Shown: in pieces, positions 1 to 6,283 of the stretch
How the letters are laid out: every line of letters begins with the position of its first letter
Position numbering within the stretch: the first letter of the stretch is position 1
Origin: Helicobacteraceae bacterium
Lineage (GTDB): Bacteria > Campylobacterota > Campylobacteria > Campylobacterales > SZUA-545
Direction: 5' to 3'
NCBI GenBank assembly: GCA_031282285.1
Contig: JAITEA010000128.1
Span: forward strand, 1 to 6,326
Length of the DNA stretch: 6,326 nucleotides
Notes under the pieces: generated by a model
Databases searched by the model: none
What the model saw: only the letters and a program-made list of their open reading frames with translations
What the model was told of the DNA's origin: nothing
Program-made: the position numbers and the translations under genes

Positions 1-252
1 TACCTCTTGCATAATAGTGTAATTGACGCTGTAAAACGCCATACTTTCGTCTGGCTTGTAGTACATCATCAGGAATATGCCCGTAACCACCAACACCGTA
101 AATAGCGTGGCAAGCACCATGCCGAAGCTCCAGAGGAAGTTAATCCGCTTTGGAACCCAGTATTCCGTCATCAGGACTTTGATAAGCGCTTTGCCCCACA
201 GCCGCTGATCAAGCCACTCCGTTACGCCGCTCGCTTTTTTGAAATTCGCCAT
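1..252 (-). CDS. petB: Cytochrome b, N-terminal 84 residues (cut by window edge)
   Basis: This is the membrane subunit of the cytochrome bc1 (quinol:cytochrome c oxidoreductase) complex, which carries the two b haems and the quinone sites. The reverse strand from the ATG at 252 reads open for exactly 84 codons to the window edge. Residues about 29-84 match the family: WVPKRINFLWSFG leads into transmembrane helix A (about 38-65), followed by YYKPDESMAFYSVNYTIMQEV, the usual segment after helix A (general form Y.PD...AF.SV..I...V). The haem-ligand histidines lie in later helices, outside the window. The start is supported by AAGGA about 7 bases upstream, inside the 10-base gap after petA, so petA and petB are almost certainly co-transcribed. 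A cytochrome c subunit gene is expected next but cannot be seen. Identity is confident; completeness cannot be judged. Confidence 0.93.
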   Translation of the reverse strand, partial: MANFKKASGVTEWLDQRLWGKALIKVLMTEYWVPKRINFLWSFGMVLATLFTVLVVTGIFLMMYYKPDESMAFYSVNYTIMQEV

Positions 253-262
253 CTGCTATCCT

Positions 263-787
263 TTAAGCCAGCGCGGCGAGTCGTTTATACTCCTCGCCCT
301 CTTCGCCAAGCACAAGTCTTGTTCTCTCGTCAACGCTTTCGACCCTGAAAGGAGGAATATCGAGCGGGCGCGGCGGAGGACCGAAAATATTAACGCCGCT
401 GGCGTTAAACTCCCCGCCGTGGCACGCGCACTTAAACTGCTGCATAGTCGAGTTCCATTTAGGAATACATCCAAGATGCGTACAGAGCGCGATCACAATC
501 GTGTGCGCTTCGCCGTTGATAATGGCGTCGCGCTTTTCGTCGCGCGGCATGTCCCCGCTCTTTTTAAGTATAAACACCGGTTTTTTACGGAAGAATACTC
601 TAATAGGCTCGCCGGCTTTTAACTCGGTGATATCCACCTCCGTTATGCCCGCGGCGATTACGCTGGGAAGAGGATCCCATGTGCGCTTCATGCCGTACAG
701 GGCGACTACGCCCCCCGCGGCGGCGGCGACGCCAAGCGCTGCGCCCGCTCCTTTGATGAAGCCGCGCCTTTTGGCGTTATACTCCAT
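263..787 (-). CDS. petA: Rieske iron-sulfur subunit of the cytochrome bc1 complex
   Basis: This subunit passes electrons from quinol at the cytochrome b Qo site to cytochrome c through a [2Fe-2S] cluster held by two Cys and two His. With the ATG at 787 it is 174 residues. KRRGFIKG at 6-13 is a twin-arginine (Tat) motif, followed by an Ala/Gly-rich hydrophobic segment (about 14-31) that should stay as the membrane anchor. KRTWDPLPSV (34-43) is typical of the Campylobacterota hinge region. Cluster box 1 is CTHLGC (102-107) and box 2 is CACHGG (120-125): C102, H104, C120 and H123 are the ligands, and C107-C122 the disulfide. The proline loop is GPPPRPL (136-142). In box 2 the usual Ser is Gly125 and the usual Tyr is Phe127, which suggests a low-potential, menaquinol-type cluster. 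The frame stays open upstream to a TTG at 832, but the ATG at 787 has AAAGGGGC just before it and places the Tat motif at the usual distance from the N-terminus. It lies 101 bases downstream of mnmG and 10 bases upstream of petB. Confidence 0.95.
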   Translation of the reverse strand: MEYNAKRRGFIKGAGAALGVAAAAGGVVALYGMKRTWDPLPSVIAAGITEVDITELKAGEPIRVFFRKKPVFILKKSGDMPRDEKRDAIINGEAHTIVIALCTHLGCIPKWNSTMQQFKCACHGGEFNASGVNIFGPPPRPLDIPPFRVESVDERTRLVLGEEGEEYKRLAALA

Positions 788-813
788 TTTCGCCCCTTTT
801 TTCTTTGATGTTT

Positions 814-825
814 CGGTTGCAACCG
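814..825. promoter_or_regulatory. Perfect 12-base palindrome upstream of petA
   Basis: CGGTTGCAACCG reads the same on both strands and ends 26 bases before the petA ATG. A second perfect palindrome, TTTGATCAAA, lies at 834-843. As RNA the first could form only a 4-bp stem with a 4-base loop, so a protein-binding site is more plausible than a terminator. I do not recognise a regulator for it. It could also be chance in this GATC- and GC-rich sequence. Confidence 0.25.
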
Positions 826-860
826 CCGCCAAGTTTGATCAAAGCGGCTCAAAACGCCGT

Positions 861-866
861 ATTTTA
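861..866 (-). promoter_or_regulatory. Possible -10 box for petA-petB
   Basis: On the minus strand, in the 101-base gap between mnmG and petA, TAAAAT (5 of 6 to TATAAT) lies about 74 bases upstream of the petA ATG. No good -35 is visible at normal spacing, although -35 boxes are weakly conserved in Campylobacterota sigma-70 promoters. No intrinsic terminator separates mnmG from petA, so read-through from mnmG is equally possible. Confidence 0.25.
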
Positions 867-888
867 TCTCGCTTTACCTAAAACCTGA

Positions 889-2772
889 TTAACGCCCGCG
901 ATTGCGGCGCTTGTTTGAGACGGCGATTTTGATCGCGAGAATATCCAGCGCGGCGGGCGTCATACCGCTGATCTGTTCGGCTTCAAACAGCGTTTGCGGA
1001 CGGAACTTGCCCAGCTTTTGAATAATCTCCGAGCCAAGCCCCTCGATCGCGCCAAAATCCAGATCGCTGGGGATCGCCAGCGCCTTCATCTCGCGCATTC
1101 GCTCGATCTGCTCCTGCTGTTTGGCGAAGTAGTGATCGTATTTGGCGGCTATAAGCGTCTGCTCCAGCGCCTCGGCGCCCAAAGTTTCAAAATAGGGATC
1201 GACGGCTCTTAGCTTCGCGGGGCTGAAACTCGGGCGCGAGGCGAGCGTCATTAGCGAAACCTTCTCGCCGATCGGTTCCTCTCCAAGCGCCTCGAGGCGG
1301 CGCAGCGTCTGGGCGTTATTCGTAAGGAAGTTGGTTTTAAGATAATTAACGCCCGCGTTCGTTTCGTCCGCTTTGCGCTTGGCGCGCTCGGCTTGGATAC
1401 GATCAATAAGCCCGTAGCGATAGGCGTAGGCGGCGAGCCGTATATCGGCGTTATCCTCTCTTAGATGCAGGCGGTACTCGGCGCGGCTACTGAACATTCG
1501 ATACGGCTCTTGAACGCCTTTGGTTACCAGATCGTCGATCAAAACGCCGATATACGCCTCCTCGCGCCCCAACACAAACGGCGCTTCGCCGCCTACGAAC
1601 AGCGAGGCGTTAATCCCCGCCATAATCCCCTGCGCCGCCGCCTCTTCGTAACCCGTAGTGCCGTTGATCTGCCCCGCGCAGAACAGCCCCGCGATCTTTT
1701 TGGTTTCAAGGCTGTGTTTTAGCTCGGTCGGCTGCATATAGTCGTATTCGATCGCGTATCCGTAGCGGCTGATCTTAGCCTCGTTCAAGCCCTTGATCGA
1801 CCTTATAAACGCCTCTTGAGCGTCGATTGGCAGCGAGGTGGAAAGCCCGTTTAGGTAGTATTCCCCGCATTGACGCGACTGCGGCTCGACGAAAATCTGA
1901 TGGCTTGTCCGATCGCTGAAGCGGTTGATCTTATCCTCGACGCTGGGGCAGTAGCGCGGACCCACGCCCGTGATCTGCCCCGTAAATAGAGGCGAACGAT
2001 CAAACGCGCCGCGTATGATCTGGTGCGTCGTCTCGTTGGTTTCGGCGATAAAGCAGGGAATCTGCGCGGGCGCGAAGCCCTCGATCGGCGTTCTTAGGCT
2101 AAACGGCTTTGGCGTTTCGTCGTTATCCTGCCTGATAAGCGCGCTAAAATCGATCGATTTGGCGTCTATGCGCGGGCAGGTGCCGGTTTTGAGCCTTCCC
2201 ATCTCGAAGCCAAGAGACTTTAGCCGCGCCGCGAGCGTCAGCGAAGGGATTTCGCCCATACGCCCCATTGGCAGTTGCTTTTGCCCGATATGCACGATCG
2301 CGCCCAAAAAGGTGCCCGTCGTCAAAACGATCGCCGCGCAAGCGTAGGTTACGCCAAGCCGCGTTTTGGCGCCCGCGATAGCGCCGTTTTCCACGATCAG
2401 CTCTTCAAGCATATCCTGCGACGCGCTTAAGTTCGCCTCGCTCAAGCAAAGATCGCGGGCAAAGATCGGATAGGTATCCATATCGATCTGAACGCGCGTG
2501 CCGCGCACGGCGGGACCTTTGGAGGCGTTCAGCGATCTGTACTGCAGCGCCGCTTTGTCGGTCAAAACGCCCATCGCGCCGCCTAGCGCGTCCACCTCTT
2601 TGGCGAGATGACCTTTGCCCAGCCCGCCGACGGCGGGATTGCAGCTAATCGCGCCAATCTGCGAGATAAGCGGCGTTAGCAGCAGCGTCTTGCGCCCCGT
2701 TTTTGCCGCCGCGATCGCGGCTTCTATACCGGCGTGTCCGCCGCCTGCGATAATAATGTCGTACCTTTGCAT
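889..2772 (-). CDS. mnmG: tRNA uridine-5-carboxymethylaminomethyl modification enzyme MnmG (GidA)
   Basis: MnmG is an FAD enzyme that works with the GTPase MnmE to install the (carboxymethyl)aminomethyl group on the wobble uridine (U34) of certain tRNAs, using methylene-tetrahydrofolate. The 627 residues are full family length. The N-terminus YDIIIAGGGHAGIEAA (4-19) is the FAD Rossmann motif. Other family signatures are SCNPAVGGLGKGHLAKEVDALGG (43-65, with the conserved Cys44), the ALQYRSLNASKGPAVRGTR stretch (75-93), TTGTFLGAIVHIGQ (151-164), PRYCPSVEDKI (272-282, second conserved Cys275), AGQINGTTGYEEAAAQG (366-382) and the C-terminal helical domain ending with MTPAALDILAIKI (604-616). All key regions are present and unbroken. 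The ATG at 2772 fits the family N-terminus, but no Shine-Dalgarno sequence precedes it, and a good -10 box ends only 7 bases upstream (separate entry). It is transcribed divergently from the sugar operon and lies upstream of petA. Very confident. Confidence 0.98.
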   Translation of the reverse strand: MQRYDIIIAGGGHAGIEAAIAAAKTGRKTLLLTPLISQIGAISCNPAVGGLGKGHLAKEVDALGGAMGVLTDKAALQYRSLNASKGPAVRGTRVQIDMDTYPIFARDLCLSEANLSASQDMLEELIVENGAIAGAKTRLGVTYACAAIVLTTGTFLGAIVHIGQKQLPMGRMGEIPSLTLAARLKSLGFEMGRLKTGTCPRIDAKSIDFSALIRQDNDETPKPFSLRTPIEGFAPAQIPCFIAETNETTHQIIRGAFDRSPLFTGQITGVGPRYCPSVEDKINRFSDRTSHQIFVEPQSRQCGEYYLNGLSTSLPIDAQEAFIRSIKGLNEAKISRYGYAIEYDYMQPTELKHSLETKKIAGLFCAGQINGTTGYEEAAAQGIMAGINASLFVGGEAPFVLGREEAYIGVLIDDLVTKGVQEPYRMFSSRAEYRLHLREDNADIRLAAYAYRYGLIDRIQAERAKRKADETNAGVNYLKTNFLTNNAQTLRRLEALGEEPIGEKVSLMTLASRPSFSPAKLRAVDPYFETLGAEALEQTLIAAKYDHYFAKQQEQIERMREMKALAIPSDLDFGAIEGLGSEIIQKLGKFRPQTLFEAEQISGMTPAALDILAIKIAVSNKRRNRGR

Positions 2773-2779
2773 TGGCGGA

Positions 2780-2809
2780 ATTGTAATAAAATATCCGCGG
2801 GTAAAACAA
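2780..2809 (-). promoter_or_regulatory. Candidate mnmG promoter giving a nearly leaderless mRNA
   Basis: On the minus strand, TACAAT (2785-2780, 5 of 6 to TATAAT) is followed by only seven bases before the mnmG ATG at 2772. An upstream TTGTTT (2809-2804, 18-base spacer) is a weak -35. With standard -10 to start spacing, transcription would begin at about 2773, leaving at most a base or so of leader. This fits the absence of a Shine-Dalgarno sequence before mnmG. It overlaps the rightward promoter candidate. Confidence 0.45.
2787..2792 (+). promoter_or_regulatory. Candidate -10 box for the rightward sugar operon
   Basis: TAAAAT (5 of 6 to TATAAT) on the plus strand would start transcription near 2799. 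The resulting leader of about 20 bases carries the AAAGG ribosome-binding site (2808-2812) of the 77-residue gene. No convincing -35 is visible. The box sits directly beside the leftward TACAAT, so polymerase could probably occupy only one of the two at a time. Confidence 0.4.
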
Positions 2810-2819
2810 AGGCGTCGAG

Positions 2820-3053
2820 TTGGAAGAGAATATTTCGCAGGAACTAGCGGACATACTAAACGATCTGGAGCGCATCGGCGAGCTGGTGGCGCGCAAAGAG
2901 GCGGAGCTTGGCATAGCGCGGGCGGTCGTTATCGCCAAGCTGGACGAAGACTGTTTCGAGCTTAAGATCGACGATCGCGCGTACTATCTCAATAAGGCGC
3001 TTTTTGAGAGTTTGACCTCTCAAATCGGCGCGATCGCGAGAGAATCCCTGTGA
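2820..3053 (+). CDS. Uncharacterised 77-residue acidic protein, first gene of the sugar operon
   Basis: I do not recognise this protein. It starts at a TTG, the only start candidate after the in-frame stop at 2802-2804 until an internal GTG at codon 23. AAAGG (2808-2812) lies 7 bases upstream and supports it. Residues 1-30 look like an amphipathic, acidic helix with hydrophobics at I5, L9, I12, L16, I19 and V23, possibly a short coiled coil. Residues 33-57 look like two beta strands (RAVVIAKL, CFELKIDDRAYYL), followed by a second helix (about 58-74). There is no signal peptide or membrane segment, so it is likely cytoplasmic. Its stop overlaps the dehydratase start as GTGA, which implies translational coupling and perhaps a linked role in glycan-precursor synthesis; that is inference only. 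The tight overlap, the ribosome-binding site and protein-like sequence make a real gene likely. Confidence 0.75.
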   Translation: MEENISQELADILNDLERIGELVARKEAELGIARAVVIAKLDEDCFELKIDDRAYYLNKALFESLTSQIGAIARESL

Positions 3054-4849
3054 GCGACGCGACCAAAAGGCTGGGATTTTTTCTCGTTTTCGACGCGGTT
3101 TTGTCGTTCATCTCCTTCTATCTAGCCTATCTTTTGCGCCTGAACTTCGAGATCGGCGAGGAGTTTTACGCGGGATTGTGGGGCTATTTCGCGTTGTTGT
3201 GCGCGCTCAAAATCGCCGCCTTCGCCGCCTTTGGGGTCTATCGCGTGCCGTGGCGGTTTTTTTCGCTCGACGGGCTGAGGCGGCTGGTCTGGGCGCATAT
3301 AGCCGCGTACGGGTTGTTTGCGGCGATCTATGCCGCCGCGAGCGGCTTTCTGGGCGAGGCGCTGCCCGTGTTTCCAAAGTCGATCCCCTTTATCGACGGC
3401 GCGCTATCGGTCGTGCTGATCGGCGCGTTGCGCGTGGCAAAACGGGCGGTTTTCGAGCGGCGCGCGCCCGACAAAAGCGCGAGGGCGATCGCCATAGTCG
3501 GCGCGCACGAAAACGGCGAGCGCATCTTCAGATCGCTCGATCGCGCCCAGTACGCGGCGCGTTTTTTTATCGACGACGATCCGCTTAAACGCGGGCAGCG
3601 CATTCACGGGCTGGAGGTGGTCGGCTTCGACGATCTGGAATCTTTCGCCGCCAGATACGGCGTGAAAGAGGCGATCATCGCGCCGGAGCCAAACGGCGAA
3701 ACCCCGCCGCTAAAGACCATTTACGATCGCCTGAACGCCGCCAAAATCGAGCGGGCGCGGTTTGCGAGGCTGACCGGTCTTGGCGCGGAGCACGAGCGGC
3801 TGAAGATCGAGGATTTGCTGGCGCGCAACCCGAAGGATTTGGACAAAGCGGCGATCGGCGCTTTTATAAACGGCAAAACGATCCTTATAACCGGCGCGGG
3901 CGGATCGATCGGCGGCGAGCTGGCAAAACAGGCGGCGCGCTACGGCGCGAGCGAGTTGATACTGGTCGATTCGAGCGAGTACAATCTGTACGCGATCGGC
4001 GAGGCGCTGCCGCAAGCGAAGCTCAAGATGGTCAATGTGGTCGATCGCGATGCGGCGTTTGAGCTGTTCGAGCGGACAAAACCTAGCATAGTCCTTCACG
4101 CCGCCGCCTACAAGCATGTGCCGCTCTCGGAAGCCAACCCAAAAGCAACCGCGATCAACAACATAATAGGCACGAAAAACTGTATCGACGCCGCGATCGC
4201 CTGCAGCGCGGAGATTTTCACGCTGATCTCCACCGACAAGGCGGTGCGCCCGACCAATATTATGGGCGCGACCAAGCGCGTCTGCGAGCTGTATCTGCAG
4301 AATGTTCCAAGCGGCGGCGTCCGTCTCGCGGCGGTGCGTTTTGGCAATGTGCTAGGTTCGAGCGGATCGGTGATTCCGCGCTTTCGACGGCTGATCGACG
4401 AAAACAAGCCGCTGAGCGTTACGCACCCCGAAATTACGCGCTACTTTATGCTCGTTAGCGAGGCGTGCGAGCTTGTGCTGCAAGCCGCGTCCGAGGCAAA
4501 AGGCGGCGAGATTTTCGTGCTGGATATGGGCGCGCCCGTCAAGATCGCCGATCTGGCAAAACAGATGCTGGCTTTGGCGGGCAAGCCGGAGCTTGGGATC
4601 GTCTATACCGGTTTGCGCGCGGGCGAAAAGCTCTACGAGGAGCTGTTGATCGACGAAAGCGAAAAAACAGCAAAATATCCCTCTATTTTCGTCGGCAAAC
4701 CGACTAAGACCGATTTCGCGGCGCTAAACGCGCGAATCAATGCGCTGGAACGCGCGGGCGACGACGAGATAGAGGCGATCTTAAAGGCGATCGCGCCGGA
4801 GTTCAACAGAAATAAAGGAGGAAACAATGTCGATCTACAGAGAGTATGA
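3050..4849 (+). CDS. Membrane-anchored UDP-GlcNAc 4,6-dehydratase, PglF/WbpM family
   Basis: The family oxidises, dehydrates and reduces UDP-GlcNAc to UDP-2-acetamido-2,6-dideoxy-4-hexulose using bound NAD+, the first step to bacillosamine, QuiNAc or FucNAc for protein glycans, capsule or O-antigen. The 599 residues are typical (Campylobacter PglF is about 590). Four membrane helices lie at about 10-30, 43-63, 79-99 and 114-132. A Rossmann-like regulatory domain follows (about 145-215, starting AIAIVGAHENGE). The extended SDR catalytic domain begins at about 276 with TGAGGSIGGE (281-290). The active-site stretch STDKAVRPTNIMGATKR (394-410) has Thr395, Asp396, Lys397, and Met405 where classical SDRs have Tyr, with Lys409. 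The Met replacement is characteristic of this family. RFGNVLGSSGSVIP (430-443) and LRAGEKLYEELL (522-533) are further signatures. The GTG start overlaps the preceding stop (GTGA), with a weak GAGAGA upstream. The 3' end carries the next gene's ribosome-binding site. Substrate identity is inferred; no aminotransferase or acetyltransferase partner is adjacent. Confidence 0.93.
   Translation: MSDATKRLGFFLVFDAVLSFISFYLAYLLRLNFEIGEEFYAGLWGYFALLCALKIAAFAAFGVYRVPWRFFSLDGLRRLVWAHIAAYGLFAAIYAAASGFLGEALPVFPKSIPFIDGALSVVLIGALRVAKRAVFERRAPDKSARAIAIVGAHENGERIFRSLDRAQYAARFFIDDDPLKRGQRIHGLEVVGFDDLESFAARYGVKEAIIAPEPNGETPPLKTIYDRLNAAKIERARFARLTGLGAEHERLKIEDLLARNPKDLDKAAIGAFINGKTILITGAGGSIGGELAKQAARYGASELILVDSSEYNLYAIGEALPQAKLKMVNVVDRDAAFELFERTKPSIVLHAAAYKHVPLSEANPKATAINNIIGTKNCIDAAIACSAEIFTLISTDKAVRPTNIMGATKRVCELYLQNVPSGGVRLAAVRFGNVLGSSGSVIPRFRRLIDENKPLSVTHPEITRYFMLVSEACELVLQAASEAKGGEIFVLDMGAPVKIADLAKQMLALAGKPELGIVYTGLRAGEKLYEELLIDESEKTAKYPSIFVGKPTKTDFAALNARINALERAGDDEIEAILKAIAPEFNRNKGGNNVDLQRV
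4815..4821 (+). promoter_or_regulatory. Strong ribosome-binding site inside the dehydratase 3' end
   Basis: AAGGAGG is complementary to the 16S rRNA 3' end and lies 5 bases before the ATG at 4827. It fixes the mutase start and is the strongest such site in the window. It falls within the last codons of the dehydratase and helps encode its Lys-Gly-Gly tail. Confidence 0.85.
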
Positions 4850-6179
4850 TATACGGGGCGTTTTTGACAAGGAGTTAAGCGCCGATCGGGTTAAAAAGCT
4901 GGGCTTCGTTCTTGGCAAATTAGTCGGCGCGGGCAAAGCCGCGGCGATCGGATACGACGCGAGGACGCACTCGCCAAAATTGTTCGAGTGGCTGGTCAGC
5001 GGTTTTAACCGCGCCGGCGTTAAGGCGCTAAAGATCGGAATGTGTCCCACGCCCGTAAGCTATTTTGCGGGTTTTTGCGAATTTGACGGCATACGACCCG
5101 ATCTGAGCGTGATGATTACGGGTAGCCACAATCCGCCAGAATATAACGGCTTTAAGATCACGATCGCCAACGCGCCGTTTTTCGGCGAGCAGATATACGA
5201 TCTTGGGCGCAAAATAGAGTCGTGCGGCGAGCGTATTCCCGACGATTTTACCGCTACGCAGATCGACGCGCTGGATCGCTATATTGCGTATTTAAGCGAG
5301 CAGTTTAGCGAATTAAAAGGGCTGAAAACGCCGCTGGTTTTTGATATAGGCAACGGCGTGGCGGCGATCACGCTTAAACCGATCTTGGAAAATCTTGGTA
5401 TCGGCGCGAAACTGCTGTTTGAGGAACCGGACGGAACCTTTCCAAATCACCATCCCGATCCGAGCGAAGAGGAAAATCTCGAGCTATTAAAGCAAGAGAT
5501 GAAACGATCCTCGCAAAAATACGGCTTTGCTTTCGACGGCGACGCCGATCGCATAGCGATGCTAAGCGGCAAATATAATTTCAAGGGCGACATACTTTCG
5601 ATCTTCTTGGCAAAAAAGATCAAAAACCCGATCGTGATCGGCGAGGTAAAATGCTCTCAGGTTATGTACGACGAAATCAACAAGTTCGGCAAGGCGATTA
5701 TGTACAAAACGGGGCATAGCAATTTGAAGGTCAAAATCAAAGAAACCAACGCCAGCTTCGCCGCCGAAGTAAGCGGACATATATTCTTCAACGATCGCTA
5801 CTTTGGCTACGACGACGCGGTTTACGCGGCTTTGCGGCTGATCGAGCTTATAAAAGAGGGCTTTGATTTCGACGGGGAGTATGAAAAACTGCCGAAGGTA
5901 TATTCCACCGACGAGATTAAGGTAAAAACCACCGAAGAGGAGAAGTTCAAGATTATCGATCGGTTAAAAGCCGCGCTGAAAAACCCTAGCGCGGAACTGC
6001 CCAAAATCCGTGATATTATCGATATAGACGGCGTTCGCGTAATCTTTGAGGAAGGGTGGGGATTGGTGCGCGCTTCCAATACCACGCCCGTTTTGGTTAC
6101 GCGCTTTGAAGCGAGCAGCCCCGAGGCGCTAAAACGCATACAATCGTCGCTAACCGCGGCGCTTGAAAAATGCCAATAA
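4827..6179 (+). CDS. Phosphomannomutase/phosphoglucomutase (alpha-D-phosphohexomutase family)
   Basis: This enzyme interconverts hexose 6-phosphate and 1-phosphate through a phosphoserine and a 1,6-bisphosphate intermediate, in the cytoplasm, supplying Man-1-P or Glc-1-P for GDP-mannose or UDP-glucose. At 450 residues it is close to AlgC/ManB-type bifunctional enzymes (about 460). All four active-site loops are present: TGSHNP (98-103, phosphorylated Ser100), DGDADR (237-242, Mg-binding Asp237, 239 and 241), EVSGH (314-318, sugar recognition), and RASNTTP (415-421, phosphate binding). The N-terminal REYDIRG (5-11) is the usual family opening. The EVSGH loop suggests the mannose/glucose type rather than phosphoglucosamine mutase. 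The ATG overlaps the upstream dehydratase by 23 bases and has a strong AAGGAGG 5 bases before it, so the genes are co-transcribed. The coding sequence, especially the second half, is visibly richer in A and Lys codons than the dehydratase. Glucose versus mannose preference cannot be decided here. Confidence 0.95.
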   Translation: MSIYREYDIRGVFDKELSADRVKKLGFVLGKLVGAGKAAAIGYDARTHSPKLFEWLVSGFNRAGVKALKIGMCPTPVSYFAGFCEFDGIRPDLSVMITGSHNPPEYNGFKITIANAPFFGEQIYDLGRKIESCGERIPDDFTATQIDALDRYIAYLSEQFSELKGLKTPLVFDIGNGVAAITLKPILENLGIGAKLLFEEPDGTFPNHHPDPSEEENLELLKQEMKRSSQKYGFAFDGDADRIAMLSGKYNFKGDILSIFLAKKIKNPIVIGEVKCSQVMYDEINKFGKAIMYKTGHSNLKVKIKETNASFAAEVSGHIFFNDRYFGYDDAVYAALRLIELIKEGFDFDGEYEKLPKVYSTDEIKVKTTEEEKFKIIDRLKAALKNPSAELPKIRDIIDIDGVRVIFEEGWGLVRASNTTPVLVTRFEASSPEALKRIQSSLTAALEKCQ

Positions 6180-6180
6180 T

Positions 6181-6196
6181 CCCCCCTCGCTGGGGG
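6181..6196 (+). terminator. Possible hairpin just after the mutase stop codon
   Basis: A C-run (6181-6186), loop TCGCT and GGGGG (6192-6196) could form a five-base-pair all-GC stem starting two bases after the TAA. No T-run follows, so it is not a standard intrinsic terminator. It may instead be part of the C/G-run repeat that fills the rest of the window, or serve to stabilise the mRNA 3' end. Confidence 0.35.
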
Positions 6197-6260
6197 TGGC
6201 GTTGCACCTGAAAAAAGCGGTTATCCCCCCATATGCGATCGCCGCTCTGCGCCGCTTCGT

Positions 6261-6272
6261 CCCCCCCCCCCC
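6261..6272. repeat. Homopolymer of 12 C residues
   Basis: Twelve consecutive C (G on the other strand). Runs of this length slip during replication and are the usual basis of phase variation in Campylobacterota. Here no open frame crosses it, so any effect would be on RNA structure or a promoter to the right. The length may also be subject to sequencing error. Confidence 0.85.
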
Positions 6273-6283
6273 GACAAGGGGGG
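6267..6283. repeat. C6/G6 hairpin with a second G6 run behind it
   Basis: Six C (6267-6272), loop GACAA, then six G (6278-6283) form an inverted repeat. After ATTGA comes a second G6 run (6289-6294) and TTT. The 12-C tract could pair with either G-run, so two alternative stems are possible. It might work as a terminator on the plus strand, but the T tail is only three bases. Confidence 0.45.

Noticed and set aside
788..832. Longer petA reading frame starting at TTG 832 (15 extra residues)
   Set aside because: The ATG at 787 has a better ribosome-binding site (AAAGGGG), a better start codon and the Tat motif at the normal distance from the N-terminus.
834..843. TTTGATCAAA as an FNR/CRP-type site
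   Set aside because: An FNR site needs TTGAT and ATCAA half-sites separated by four bases; here they overlap with no spacer.
239..881. Plus-strand open frames across petA (239-622 and 501-881)
   Set aside because: They lie antisense to a gene with clear Rieske motifs, show no family resemblance, and come from the open antisense frames common in GC-rich DNA.
3178..3607. Arg-rich frames on both strands inside the dehydratase gene
   Set aside because: Their composition (Arg/Ala-rich, no motifs) is that of shifted frames of the dehydratase, which is unbroken and matches its family along its full length.
6181..6196. Standard intrinsic terminator after the mutase gene
   Set aside because: The GC stem is short and followed by TGGCG rather than a T-run, so it is kept only as a low-confidence hairpin.
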